From Delphinus delphis (lineage: Eukaryota; Chordata; Mammalia; Artiodactyla; Delphinidae), in contig NC_082700.1 of NCBI RefSeq assembly GCF_949987515.2, forward strand, positions 41,069,380 to 41,133,379: a stretch of DNA of 64,000 bases, given 5' to 3'. Both the position numbers and the translations under genes were made by a program. The notes under the pieces are model-generated. The model made no database searches. It saw nothing but the letters and a program-made list of their open reading frames with translations, and was not told the origin of the DNA. Shown here piece after piece: positions 22,399 to 34,566 of this stretch (within the stretch, counting starts at the first letter, position 1; each line of letters opens with the position of its first letter).

Positions 22399-23864
22399 TT
22401 TTAAAATTAATTTTTATTGGAGTATAGTTGCTTTACAATGTTGTGTTAGTTTCTGCTGCACAACAAAGTGAATCAGCTCTACGTATACATATACCCCCTA
22501 TTTTTTAGATACCCTTCCCATTTAGGTCACCACAGAGCACTGAGTAGAGTTCCCTGAACTATACAGTAGGTTCTCACTAGTTATCTGTGTATATTTTATA
22601 TATAGTACTTATATGTGTCAATCCCAATCTCACAATCCATTCCACCCCTTCGTTCCCCCCTTGGTATCCATATGTCCGTTCTATATGTCTGTGTCTCTAT
22701 TTCCTCTTTTCAAATAGGTTCATCTGTATCATTTTTCTAGATTCCACATATAAGCAATATTACACAATATTTGTTTTTCTCTTTCTGACTTACTGTACTC
22801 TGTATGACAGACTCTAGGTCCATCCACCTCACTATAAATAACTCAATTTCATTTCTTTTGATGGCTGAGTAATATTCCACTGTATATATGTGCCACATCT
22901 TCTTTATTCATTCATCTGTTGAGGGACATTTAGATTGCTTCCATGTCCTGGCTACTGTAAATAGTGCTGCAATGAACATTTCGGTACTTGTATATTTTTG
23001 AATTATAGTTTTCTCTAGGTATATGCCCAGGAGTGGGATTTCTAGGTCATATGGTTGTTCTATTTTTAGTTTTTGAAGGAACCACCATACTGTTCTCCAT
23101 AGTGGCTGTATCAATTTACATTCCCACCAACAGGGTAAGAGGGTTCCCTTTTCTCCAAATCCTCTCCAGAATTGATTGTTTGTAGATATTTTAATGATGA
23201 ACCTTCTGACCAGTGGGAGTTGATACATCATTGTAGTTTTGATTTGCATTTCTCTAATACTTAGTGATGTTGAGCAGATTTTCATGTGTTTGTGGGCAAT
23301 CTGTATGGCTTCTTTGGTGAAATGTCTAGGTCTTCAGCCCATTTTTTGATTGGGTTGTTTGTTTTTTTTTTGATATTGAGCTGCATGTTCTGCTTGTATA
23401 TTGTGGAGATTAATCCCTTGTCAGTTGCTTTGTTTGTAAATATTTTCTCCCATTCTGAGGGTTGTCTTTTCATCTTGCTTATGGTTTTCTTTGCTGTGCA
23501 AAACTTTAAATTTAATTATGTCCCATTTGTTTATTTTTATTTTCATTACTCTAGGAGGTGGGTCAAAAAATGTCTCGCTGTAACTTATGTCAGAGTGTTC
23601 TGTCTATGTTTTCCTCTAAGAGTTTTATAGTGTCTGGCCTTACACTTATGTCTTTAATTCATTTTGAGTTTATTTTTGTGTATGGTGTTAGGAAGTGTTC
23701 TAATTTCATTGTTTTTCATGTAGCTGATTAGTTTTCCCAGCACCACTTATTGAAGAGACTGTCTTTTCTCCATTGTATACTCTTGCCTGCTTTGTCATAG
23801 ATTAGGTGACCATTAGTGCATGGGTTTATCTCTGGGCTTTCTACCCTGTTCCACTGATCAATAT

Positions 23865-23902
23865 TTCTTTCTTTCTTTCTTTCTTTTATTTTTTTTTTTT
23901 TT
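23865..23902. repeat. (CTTT)n and poly-T run
   Basis: About five CTTT units followed by a T-rich run inside the L1. Confidence 0.9.
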
Positions 23903-25823
23903 GTGCTAGTACTATACTGTCTTGATTACTATATGTTTGAAGTATAGCCTGAAGTCAGGGAGCCTGATTCCTCCAGCTCCGTTTCCTTTTCTCAAGATTG
24001 CTTTGGTTATTCAGGGTCTTTTTTGTTTCTGTACAAATTTTAAAATTTTTTTTGCTCTAGATCTGTGAAAAAATGTCCTTGGTATTTTGATATGTATTGC
24101 ATTGAATCTGTTGTTTGCTTTGGGTAGTATAGTCATTTTCACAATATCGATTGTTCCAATCCAAAACCAGTGTATATCTCTCCATCTGTTTGTGTTGTCT
24201 TTCTTTCAACAGTATCTTATAGTTTTCTGAGTAGAGGTCTTTTGCCTTTTTAGGTAGGTTTATTCCTAAGTATTTTATTCTTTATGTTTCAGTAATACTT
24301 GGGATTGTTTCCTTAATTTCTCTTTCTGATCTTCCATTTTTAGTGTTTAGGAATAAAAGAGATTTTTGTGTATTAATTTTGTATCCTACAACTTTATGGA
24401 ATTCATTGATGATATCTAGTTGTTTTCTGGTTGTATCTTTAGGATTTTCTATGTACAGTGTCATGTTAACTGCAAACAGTGACAGTTTTACTTCTTTTCC
24501 AATTTGGATTCCTTTTATTTATTTTTCTTCTCTGATTGCCATGGCTAGGAGTTCAAAAACTATGTGGAATAAAAGAGGTGAGAGTGGACATCCTTTTCTT
24601 GTTTCTGAACTTAGAGGAAATGCTTTCAGTTTTTCACCATTGAGAATGCTGTTTTCTGTGAGTTTGTCATGTATGGTCTTTATTATGTTAAGGTAGTTTC
24701 CCTCTATGCCAATTTCCTGGAGAGTTTCTATGATAAATTGGTGTTGAATTTTATCAAAACTTTTTCTACATCTATTGAGATGAGCATATGGTTTTTATTC
24801 TTCAATTTGTTAATATGGTGTATCATACTGGTTGATTTGCATATATTGAAGAATCCTTGTATCCCTCAGATAAATCCCACTTGATCATGGTGTATAATCT
24901 TTTCAGTGTGTTTTTGGATTCGGTTTACTAGTATTTTGTTAAGGATTTTTGTGTCTATGTTCATCAGTGATATTGGCCTGCAGTTTTCTTTTTTTGTGAT
25001 ATCCTTGTCTGGTTTCATATCAGGGTGATGGTGGCCTCATAGAATGAGCTTGAGTGTTTCATCCTCTACAATTTTTTGAAGAGTTTGAGAATAATAGGTG
25101 TTATCTCTTCTCTAAATACTTGATAGAATTCACCTGTGAAGCCACCTGGGTCTGGACTTGGGCTTGCTGGAAGAATTTTAGTCACAGTACTTGTGATTGG
25201 TCTGTTCTTATTTTCTGTTTCTTCCTGGTTCAGTCTTGGAAGGTACAACCTTCCAAGAATTTGTCCATTTCTTCCAGGTTGCTCATCTTTTGGCATATAG
25301 TTCTTGTAGCAGTCTCTTATGGCTCTTTGTATTTCTGTGGTGTCCATTGTAACTTCTCCTTTTTTCTTTCTGATTTTTTGATTTGTGCCCTCTCCCTTTT
25401 TTCCTGATGAGTCTGGCTAAACGTTTATCAGTTTTGCTTATCTCCTTAAAGAACCAACTTTTAGTTTCATTCATCTTTGCTATTGTTTTCTTTGTTTCTA
25501 TTTCATTTATTTCTGCTCTGATCTTTATGCTTTTTTTCACTTCTACTAACTTTGAGCTTTGTTTGTTCTTCTTTCTCTAACTGATTTAGATGTACAGATA
25601 GGTGGTTTATTTGAGATTTTTTCTTGTTTTTTGAGGTGGAATTGTATTGCTATAAACTCCTCTCTTAGAACTGCTTTTGCAGCATCCCATACGGTTTGGG
25701 TTGTCGTGTTTTGGTTGTCATTTGTTTCTAAGTATTTTAAAATTTCCCCTTTGATTTTGTCCATGATCCATTGGTTATTCAGTAGCATATTTTTTAGCCT
25801 CCATTTGCTTGTGTTTTTTGACA

Positions 25824-26239
25824 TCTATTTTGGAGTATAATTGCTTTACAATGTTGTGTTAATTTCTGTTGTATAACAAAGTGAATCAGCTATATGTATA
25901 CATATATTCCCATATCCCCTCTCTCTTGTGTCTCCCTTCCACCCTCCATATCCCACCCTTCTAGGTGGTCACAAAGCACTGAGCTGATCTCCCTGTGCTA
26001 TGCAGCTGCTTCTCACTAACTATCTATTTTAAATTTGGTAGTGTGTATATGTCAATGCTACCCTCTCTCTTCATCCCAGTTTACTCTTCCCCTCCCCCAT
26101 GTCCTCAAGTCCATTCTCTACATCTGCATCTTTATACCAGTCCTGTACCTAAGTTCATCAGACCTTTTTTTTTTTTAAGTTTCCATATATATGTGTTAGC
26201 ATATGGTATTTGTTTTTCTCTTTCTGACTTATTTCATTC
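25824..26239 (-). mobile_element. Nested L1 3'UTR insertion
   Basis: Begins 'tctattttggagtataattgctttac' and includes 'ggtggtcacaaagcactgagctgatctccctgtgctatgcagc', an L1 3'UTR on the minus strand. Host ORF2 wording stops at 25823 and resumes at 26240. Flanks tgcttgtgttttttgaca and tgtttgtatattttaca are a diverged target duplication. Confidence 0.85.
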
Positions 26240-27050
26240 TGTTTGTATATTTTACAGGTTTTTTTTTTCCTGTAATTGATTTCTAATCTCATAGCATTGT
26301 GGTAAGAAAAAGTTCTTGCTGTGATTTCAATTTTCTTAAATTTACCAATGCTTGATTTGTGATCCATGACATGATATACCCTTGAGAATATCCCTTATGC
26401 ACTTGAGAAGAAAGTGTATTTTGCTGCTTTTAGATGGAATGTCCTATAAATATCAATTAATTCTATCTGGTCTAATATGTCATTTAAGACTTGTGTTTCC
26501 ATATTAGTTTTCTGTCTTGATGATTTGTCCATTGTTGTAAGTGGAGTGTTAAAGTCCCTCACTATTTTTGTGTTATTGTCAATTTCTCCTTTTATGGCTA
26601 TTAACATTTATCTTGTATTGAGGTACTTCTATGTTGGGTGCATAAGTATTTATAATTGTTACATATTCTTCTTAGATTGATCCCTTGATCATTATGTAGT
26701 GTGCTTCCTTGTCTCTTGTGATAGTCTTTATTTTAAAGTCTATTTTCTCTAATGAGTATAGCTACTCCAGCTTTCTTTTGATTTCCATTTGCATGGAATA
26801 TCTTTTTCCATCCCCTCACTTTCAGTCTGTATATGTCCCTAGGTCTGAAGTGGGTCTCTTGTAAACAGCATACATACAGGTCTTGTTTTTGTGTCCATTC
26901 AGCTAGTCTGTGTCTTTTGATTTGAGCATTTTGTCCACTTACATTTAAGGTAATTATTGATATATATGTTTCTATAACAATTTTCTTAATTGTTTTGTGT
27001 CTGTTTTTGTATGTCTTTTCCTTTTTTGTGTGTTTTCTGCTATTTGGTAA

Positions 27051-28330
27051 AAAGGCTTTAAGATTCCACAATAGCTTCATTGAAAGATTGATTGCAAATG
27101 TCTGATGAAAAGTTACAGACATGAGTGGTATCTAAAACAAAAGATTATAATGACTCATAATATTCCTCTCTATTGTCCTTTTAGCTGAGTACTCAGTCTA
27201 ATAATCCTCTAACTGACTTTATTTTCTACTTTGAAGAGACTACAAGGCTATAAAGAGAAGTCCACCAAGTAAGTGGCCTTATTACTGCAACCAGGTCCAA
27301 GGCCAGAAACCTAAAACACCTGGACCTTCCCCTTTTTGCCTCCAAGGACCTCATCATCAAAACAATGACCAAGATCTTGATGTCTCATTTTCAATCATCA
27401 AAAACTTAGGGAAAAATATTATCCTCAGTGGTTTTGTCAAATCCTTCCACACCAACTCTAATGTCCCTTTGCTTATCCTCAGTGGAAGGATTCAATATAG
27501 ACCCCTCTGAGTATTAACAGGAATCAAAGAGATTCTCTGGTAAACTGCTACTAGTTATTATTTTAAACAGCCAGGGGGAAACTAAAATTAGAATTAGGGG
27601 AAAATCTTGCCAAGTATTTTAAATACTAGGGCTATACTCTCTACTTTAAACCCCACTTGCTTGGGAGCCTTCAGATGGGATCCTGGGAAAACTGGCTGGC
27701 CAGTGAAAAATTCCTACCAGAGAATTTTTACCAGATTCAGCTCTCCCAGCTCTCCTTAGGACCTTGTTGAGAAAGAAAGGTAAAATTTCACATTTTCCCC
27801 TCCTTTCCTAATCCAGATTTTTTGAATAAACAATCCAAATCCACTGTTCATTGATATTTTCTCCCCAATGTATGGCAATTGCCTTCTTAATTTGTCTCAT
27901 CTTTTGTTCTGAGAACTTTGCTTTGCTTTCTGCCTGCCCAAGGCACATGGCTTTTTGGTTCTCCCTTATACAGGCAGCTCACGTCTCAGGTTGGTGTCCC
28001 CAAAATATGGCCAACAGAAATGTGGGTTGCACTCCATCTGTAGCTAGTGGTCTACCAACTGTTGCCAACTCTCAAAGGAATCATCTAAGTCTTTTTTTTT
28101 TTTTTTGGCTATCTTTGGAAGTGGATGTTAATCTTGAGAGAATAGTATCTTTTGTACCCTCTTTGGGGATGCTTCTTGCATCCCTGGTGTTCAATACTGC
28201 CTGGAATATTTACTGTTTTTTCCAGCTGAAATTTGACAAGATATTTAAAATTATTTTTTTAAGTAGCTCTATGGTCAGAAGTTGTCCAAATTGGAAGCTG
28301 ACATTCAGAACATGGTAAGAATTTTTTTTA
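27051..28330 (+). mobile_element. Retrovirus-like internal remnant, 3' of the L1 insertion
   Basis: Not L1. Proline/leucine-rich words (about 27290-27360) and long alignable-looking but stop-ridden frames between the two LTR-like pieces suggest decayed internal retroviral sequence; gene order cannot be resolved. A 155-codon frame (27851-28318) includes a hydrophobic start but no motif that I recognise. T-rich run at 28091-28107. Confidence 0.3.
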
Positions 28331-28965
28331 AATACCTTTTTCCCTAAGCCAAAATGAAACTATGTACCCAGAGGTGGGAAAATATTCCAAGGACAACAGC
28401 TCTAAATCTAGAACACTGGAATCTTCTTTTTCTATTTTTTTTTCATTATCATATCCATCTTGTGGCTAAAATTTTAAAACAGAAGCTATGAGATCTCTGT
28501 TTGCATCCATGTGTATCTTTATGTATGTCTATACATGTATGTTATAGATGTGTGATTTTTCAACCTTAAATTGTATTGCCAAAATTAATTTGTAAAACAC
28601 TTTATTTAATTTACTTAAATAAAATCAAACATTTACATAAATCAAGTATACTCTCAGACATATGGAAGGTAAGCCAATTGTATTTCAAGTTCACATCGTC
28701 TAAGATAAACTTCAGTAGATCTAGGTTAAGTTGTTGGTTTAATTAAAGTAAGCATGTCTTTAGATTTATCAGCATTAAATACAACTTTTATTCTACCTAG
28801 GTTTACTAAAAATCAAATGAGCTCATGTTATCTCTGTCACAGAATTTGTCAGCAAGAAAGATAACTTAAGATGGTGGCTTGCTCTTCAATGTCTCATTTT
28901 TGAAGAGCAAAATTTTTGAAATTTTCATGAGTAATCTAAACATTATTGTTAAGAACAAGTAAATT
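28331..28965. other. Unassigned AT-rich DNA
   Basis: Lies between the two LTR-like pieces; no signature seen. Confidence 0.4.
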
Positions 28966-28977
28966 AAATAGATGTAA

Positions 28978-29182
28978 GATATGGGCTTCTCTGGTGGTGC
29001 AGTGGTTGAGAGTCTGCCTGCCGATGCAGGGGACATGTGTTCGTGCTCCGGTCCGGGAAGATCCCACATGCTGTGGAGTGGCTAGGCCCGTGAGCCATGG
29101 TCACTGAGCCTGCATGTCCAGAGCCTGTGCTCCGCAATGGGAGAGGCCACAACAGTGAGAGGTCCACATACCGCAAAACAAA
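28978..29182 (+). mobile_element. CHR-type SINE
   Basis: Head 'gggcttctctggtggtgcag', body to 'ccgcaaaacaaaaaa' with a short tail. Perfect duplication AAATAGATGTAA at 28966-28977 and 29183-29194. Confidence 0.95.
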
Positions 29183-29194
29183 AAATAGATGTAA

Positions 29195-29659
29195 CATAAA
29201 AATTTTCTTATTGTTGAAATTTTCAACAGTAATTTTGCTTTATGGTACATCTACTTAATAGTTTCCAAAATATTTTTGGTATCTTGAAACATTCAAGTTA
29301 TACTGAGGTAAGTTAAATGATGGATATTCATTGAATATCAAGATCATTTCCAAATAGGATAATACATTAATTATTGATCCTTGGTTTATCCACTTTTAGC
29401 TTCCTTATATAGAGGAACTAAATATATTTGAGCCTATTAGTAGACATGTTTTGTGAACATTGAAGATTTTACTGTGAGGGAGAATATACTTGTAGAAATT
29501 ATAAAATGTATTTATAAATTTTCCAGTCCACAGAATGCTACTGTAACAGTCCACAGTTGCTTCCTTCTTAACTTTCACTGGGAATAAAGGATTATATGGG
29601 TTAAGGTTTATAATCAATATATGTAATTAAAATTACTTTAAATAATAAGGGTGAAAGAA
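29195..29659. other. Unassigned AT-rich DNA
   Basis: No repeat or exon signature. Confidence 0.4.
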
Positions 29660-29950
29660 AATAATCTGTATGAAAGCCAAATGACTAGTTTCCCCAGAAT
29701 GGGGACAAAATAATAAAACAGGACAAAACTTGAATGAATATACAATGTTGTAGAAGATTTGTAGAAAGAGAATTTGAGAAAGGAATTTTATGTGTGACTA
29801 AGCTATGGTCAAACTTTTTCTTTCCAAACTGTTTGGGAAGAATACTCTACTGCTTGTATGGCACTGCCCTCTCCCAATCCATGGATTGTTTTCCCTTGAA
29901 TAAAGGACATCAAACATATCATGATTGTTTTAATTATGTCATTTGATATA
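29660..29950 (+). mobile_element. LTR-like segment, second copy, with AATAAA
   Basis: Bases 29775-29945 align by eye with 21060-21205, including 23 identical bases at 29878-29900 that run directly into an AATAAA at 29899-29904. This is the expected layout of an LTR polyadenylation site. The left edge is uncertain, and it could be a separate solo LTR of the same family rather than the partner of the copy at 20.8-21.2 kb. Confidence 0.45.
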
Positions 29951-30339
29951 CCACATGTGTTATTTCAATAATTTAAGATTTTTCAGTAATTTAAGCTTTT
30001 AAATATTTAGATCCAGTCAATATATTATAAAAATCTTGACATAAAAACTGAATGGTTTTTAAACCATGTATTTAAAACATGACCATAGAAACTATTTCAA
30101 CTATAATATTTTCAAATAGTTTACATTCTGATTTTAATAATAATAATCTTTGTGTAACACAATAAGAATTTGCACATATCTACATTATACTGATATATAC
30201 CTGTCAAATGTATATGTTTGCATTAGTTATGTTCTAAGCACATTTATTGAAATTTATGATATGGTGAGCATACATGCCATCTAGAAGTAAATATCTAGAC
30301 TATAAAACTACTATGTTAGAATTATGCATAAGGTTTTTC
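29951..30339. other. Single-copy AT-rich DNA, nothing recognised
   Basis: No signature on either strand. Confidence 0.5.
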
Positions 30340-30830
30340 AGGGAAAGGAGATAGCAATTAATTCTGTCACAAAGGAAATCATCATTTCACAAAGTTTGGA
30401 TCCTGACAGAAAAATGGCATTCTTCTAGAGTTAGATGTGGTGATAAGCATGAAGAGCATTTCAGGGAGGGAGTTAAAAATAAAGAGGCTAAAAGTAAAGT
30501 GGCAATTAATTTGTATGTGTTTTAGAAATGGTTTATAATTTGCTGTGCCCAGAAAATAGGGAGAGAATCAGAGGAGGGGAAGGAGTGGAAATTTAATCTA
30601 GGAAGGTAAATTGGAGCATATTATGAAGAGGTTTAAATACCAAACTAAAAACTTCAAATGCTGTTCTCCAAACCAAAGGAAACTTAATTATAGTGATTCT
30701 GTGATTGGGTTTGACAAAGAAAATTCTGACTGAAATACAAAAGACACACTTAAAGGCAAATAAAAGAAGTAGCCAGTGAGGAGATTTAGAAAGTTATTAC
30801 ATTATTTTATACAAAAAATAAAGCAAGGGC
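30340..30830. repeat. Very old interspersed repeat, family not named
   Basis: Word order 'gaagagcatttcagggaggga', 'gaggggaaggagtgg', 'gattctgtgattgggtttgac', 'agccagtgaggagatt' is that of a widespread old mammalian repeat. A related piece appears at 54.4-54.95 kb. Confidence 0.4.
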
Positions 30831-32621
30831 CTGTAAAATGAATGCTATGTAATTACCATTGGTGTAGATGGAATTCTGTGAAAAAAATTTCATAAGCTTT
30901 ATCAGTGAGACTTGTGAGAAAAGTGTACTTTAGGTGTATATATAATTATTTTGCTCTCATGCATACACATTTTCATAATTGTCAAGAGTATTTAAATAGT
31001 ACACTTGGTACACTAGTTGTTCTGTGGAATTTCAGACATCACCCAAATGTTGAGAAGAAAATCTGAGCAGATAGGAAGATTGAATTCTCATTATTCCATC
31101 TGTGTTTCCCTTAGTGCTATATATACACATATAATACATACACAGATTCAAACATGTATTTACATATTCATATACTGACATCATGTGCTTAAAGTATGCA
31201 TTTTATTAAATAATCTTAATGTAGCCCATTGGGAAACGCTTTTTCTTTAAATCTCTGCTGCTTATTGAATTACAACACTTCTCATACAGATTAACCATTT
31301 ATTATTCATTTTTAATTTTGTGTGTGTTTTATTTTTCCACAAGTACATATAACCATTCTATATGTCACTCTGTTGAAAATTTCTATTGTAGTTAGTGAGA
31401 GAAATAGAATACTCTCAATGATGAGAGAAATGCAGAGTTAAGTGCCAGAGTTTCTCAAATGGTAGAGTTTCACCAAATCTTAGGGAATGGGATAAATTTA
31501 AAAAAGCAGAGAGAGCACAAAAATATTTCTGGTTCAGAGAATAGTAACTATACTAATTTTAAATGTATATCTCACTGTGGATATTTACAAATTATAACTC
31601 TTAAGTATATCAAAATCATATATTAATATTGTGTTTATTATAAATGCAAATAGTAACATGAATAGAATTTGTGGAGATAAAACTGAAAAGAAATAATACA
31701 CCAATCCTAAGACTCATACACAACTATAGCTGCTAACTCTATTGTTCTTTTCATAGTTATGATTTTACAAAATGAACCAAGTTACATTCAGCTTTTTAAT
31801 GTCACATTATAAAAAACCATAAAAATGGCACAATCTATTTCCAGATTCCCTTTACAGTAATTTTCTTCAGGATTCATATTCATATACCAATAATTTGGAT
31901 TTGGGAGCATATTAAAATGTTTTCCTTCATAACTTTGATATGAACCTGCTATTGCCTTGAATTATTTTACAGGCTTGTTGAAATCCTACTCATCTTCAAA
32001 GTCCTCGTTCACATTATATACTCTAAACATAGCCTTCTGAAATGCCAACCAATAGGAAAAAATATTTTCTTATTCTAAGTAGACTATTATGTTTTCCAAA
32101 TATACTGACTCTAATTTCTAACCCGCTCAGGCACAGGGTCATGGTCTGATTCTGAAAAAATATTTTATACTTTGGATATTCTCAATATGTCCTTTTGTCA
32201 TTCCCTTAATATAATGGAATTGGCAAGTGCAAGATACACACTTTAAATATTCCATATATAAATTGACATACACATTCACACACAGGAACACATTTGCATA
32301 GCACATCAATACCTGAAATACAATATCTAAAACAAATTATCACAGTTTATAAACTACTTGATAAAACCAAAATCCTCCTCTAAAATATTTATATTGAAAA
32401 TAATAAATATGATTTTAGAATTGGCTTCCTACTGGGTGGAAATGGCACTACTGGCTGTGTGGCAAACCAGATCATCATTATTAATACTATTAGTCTTACC
32501 CAGTTAATTTATTAGGTTGGATAATCCTAGTATCAGAGTTAAAGTAACATTTGGGGATTTTTTAAATTGTTGTTGTTGCTGTTTTATGCTTTTGAGAAGG
32601 AGTCTTCAAAAACTGGAGGCT
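30831..32621. other. Single-copy AT-rich DNA, nothing recognised
   Basis: About 1.8 kb without supported features; ends in the left duplication of the next SINE (32611-32621). Confidence 0.5.
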
Positions 32622-32843
32622 GGGCTTCCCTGGTGGCACAGTGGTTGAGAGTCCGCCTGCCGATGCAGGGGACACGGGTTCGTGTCCCGGTCTGGGAAGA
32701 TCCCTCATGCCGCGGAGCAGCTGGGTCCGTGAGCCATGGCTGCTGAGCCTGCGCATCCAGAGCCTGTGCTCCACAATGGGAGAGGCCAAACAGTGAGAGG
32801 CCCACATACCTCAAAAAAAAAAAAAAACAAAAAAACAAAAAAC
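32622..32843 (+). mobile_element. CHR-type SINE, well preserved
   Basis: Head 'gggcttccctggtggcacag', A box-like tggcacagtgg (32634-32644), B box-like ggttcgtgtcc (32677-32687), body and an A-rich tail with C interruptions. Perfect duplication AACTGGAGGCT at 32611-32621 and 32844-32854. One of the best preserved copies; transcription by Pol III is possible but not shown. Confidence 0.96.
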
Positions 32844-32854
32844 AACTGGAGGCT

Positions 32855-34231
32855 TTGTGGAATTTTACCTTGTATTCTTTTATTCATCCTACATGAGCTT
32901 TGTCAACCTATTATTTGCAAAAAGTATTTTACCCTCCAAAATGATTTTGTTACCTTAAAATAGTACGTAATAGGTCATCAATAAATGTATAATAATATTG
33001 CATTTTTTGTCAAAATATGTCAACATTGTTCTAATTTTATCTGAATATATTGTCTTGCCTTAATTTGAAACAAGTGTAGGATATTTGTGATTGTCTCATT
33101 GTTCTGAATTACCTGGATGGAGAAATGTTATAAGTAGAAAGTGAGAGATAACAAGTGTATGTTTTGGAGTAAATAAACCACTTAATGTAATCTACATTGA
33201 TAGCAAAACAAGGTACAATGATTACATAAGACATTCTTAAAATACCTATACTCATTTCTTGGGTAATGGTTTAAGACTTTTATAGTAAAAAGAAAGGAAA
33301 GGTGAATAAACAAAACTTGCTATATTCTAGCAATATAGAATATTGCTGTGCTTCATAGGCACTGAGTGAGTAAATATTGCCAGTTTTTCACTTTTTCACA
33401 TTAAAAGGAATAAATCTTGATGGTGGCTAAAAATGAAAATATAAAAAACTTTCCAGAAAAAAATATAGATGTTGTCATGATTTTATTGTTATAGGTGCAA
33501 CATAAATCTTGAAGAATCCATTTTAGTCCCAAACACTTACAGCAAGACACCATTATTAGTGCATGTCATAAAATAAAACTGGACCAGAGCAAAGCACTTT
33601 GAAATGACTTTGGAAGAGAAATTATCCTAATATGAATTGAAGTCAACATTCTAATATAGTAAGATTTTTTAAACTATTATTCCTTGTATTTTTCACAATA
33701 CATTTGATATTAATTACCACAAAATATAGTTTTAATTAATTGCTATTATATTATTCAAGTGTAATATTATATTATTCAAGATATAACTAATAAAATGCAA
33801 AGATCATAAGAAAAAAATGTAAGTAAACTAAAAGCACATTCACCATGTGTTATTTATGCCTGTCACATAGTAAATGATCAATAATTGCTTGAAAACTGAT
33901 TAAGTTAAGCTTTTAAGAATCTTAGAAACAGCTGTATGCTTTAATTATTTTTTGTTATTTTTGTTATTTTTTTACAGTTTTAATTTTAGGTATATAATTT
34001 TCATTATACATGTGTGTATATAATTTGTATATAAATATTAAAATACAAATGAGATGAGGTATATATTTTTATATATATATTTAAAACATTTCTAAATAAT
34101 CCCAGCTGTGCAAATTTTACGATTTAACAGCAGTATTATTTTTTAAAATGTACCCTGTTTACTAATATTATTCTTCAACATAATTTTTTTTTTATTTTCA
34201 ACTTTTTATTTGTAGATTGTTTTAAATTTTT
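32855..34231. other. Single-copy AT-rich DNA
   Basis: Contains a local direct duplication of 'tattatattattcaag' near 33746-33780 and long A/T runs; no gene or named repeat seen. Confidence 0.5.
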
Positions 34232-34566
34232 AGGTTTTTAAAAAAAATTATATTATTTGGAGCATAGTTGATTAACAATGCTGTGCTAGCTTCAGGTGTA
34301 CAACAAAGTGGTTCAAATATACATCTATCTATTCTTTTTCAAATTCTTTTCACATTTAGGTTGTTACAGAATATTGAGTGGCATTCCCTGGACTATACAG
34401 TAGGTCTTTGTTGGTTATCTGTTTTAAATCAAGCAGTGTACATGTCGATCTCAAACTCCCACTCAATCACTCCCCACCACCCTCCTACTCGGTAACCATA
34501 AGTTTGTTCTCTTAAGTCTGTGAGTCGGTTTCTGTTTTTTAAGTAAGTTAATTTGTATTATTTTTT

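Larger units (their letters stand above)
22900..27045 (-). pseudogene. L1 ORF2 (endonuclease/reverse transcriptase), dead copy
   Basis: ORF2p carries an APE-type endonuclease, a reverse transcriptase and a C-terminal region. Order on the minus strand: endonuclease (about 27045-26260, with the EN frame 26733-27122), RT (about 25500-24200) and C-terminal part (about 23500-22900). The RT catalytic FADD reads FAVN (complement of 24465-24476), losing both metal-binding aspartates; the endonuclease SDH motif reads SYH near 26300. Frameshifts, stops and the nested insertion break the frame. Confidence 0.85.
22399..27050 (-). mobile_element. 5'-truncated minus-strand L1, 4.65 kb, with nested L1
   Basis: The plus strand is the complement of an L1 from the 3' end ('tttttattggagtatagttgctttacaatg' at about 22405) through the 3'UTR, all of ORF2 and into the inter-ORF region near 27045. 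It is split at 25824-26239 by a smaller L1. Flanks agccttcaaaatcc (about 22383-22396) and aggctttaagattcc (27053-27067) look like a decayed target duplication, which would place the landing site inside the retrovirus-like element. Confidence 0.9.

Noticed and set aside
27851..28318. 155-codon open frame with a hydrophobic N-terminal part
   Set aside because: No recognisable domain, lies in a decayed repeat block, and low-complexity T run inside; kept only as part of the retrovirus-like remnant.
9066..32843. tRNA genes suggested by A/B-box-like motifs
   Set aside because: The motifs belong to CHR SINE heads; no cloverleaf with matching acceptor stem was seen.
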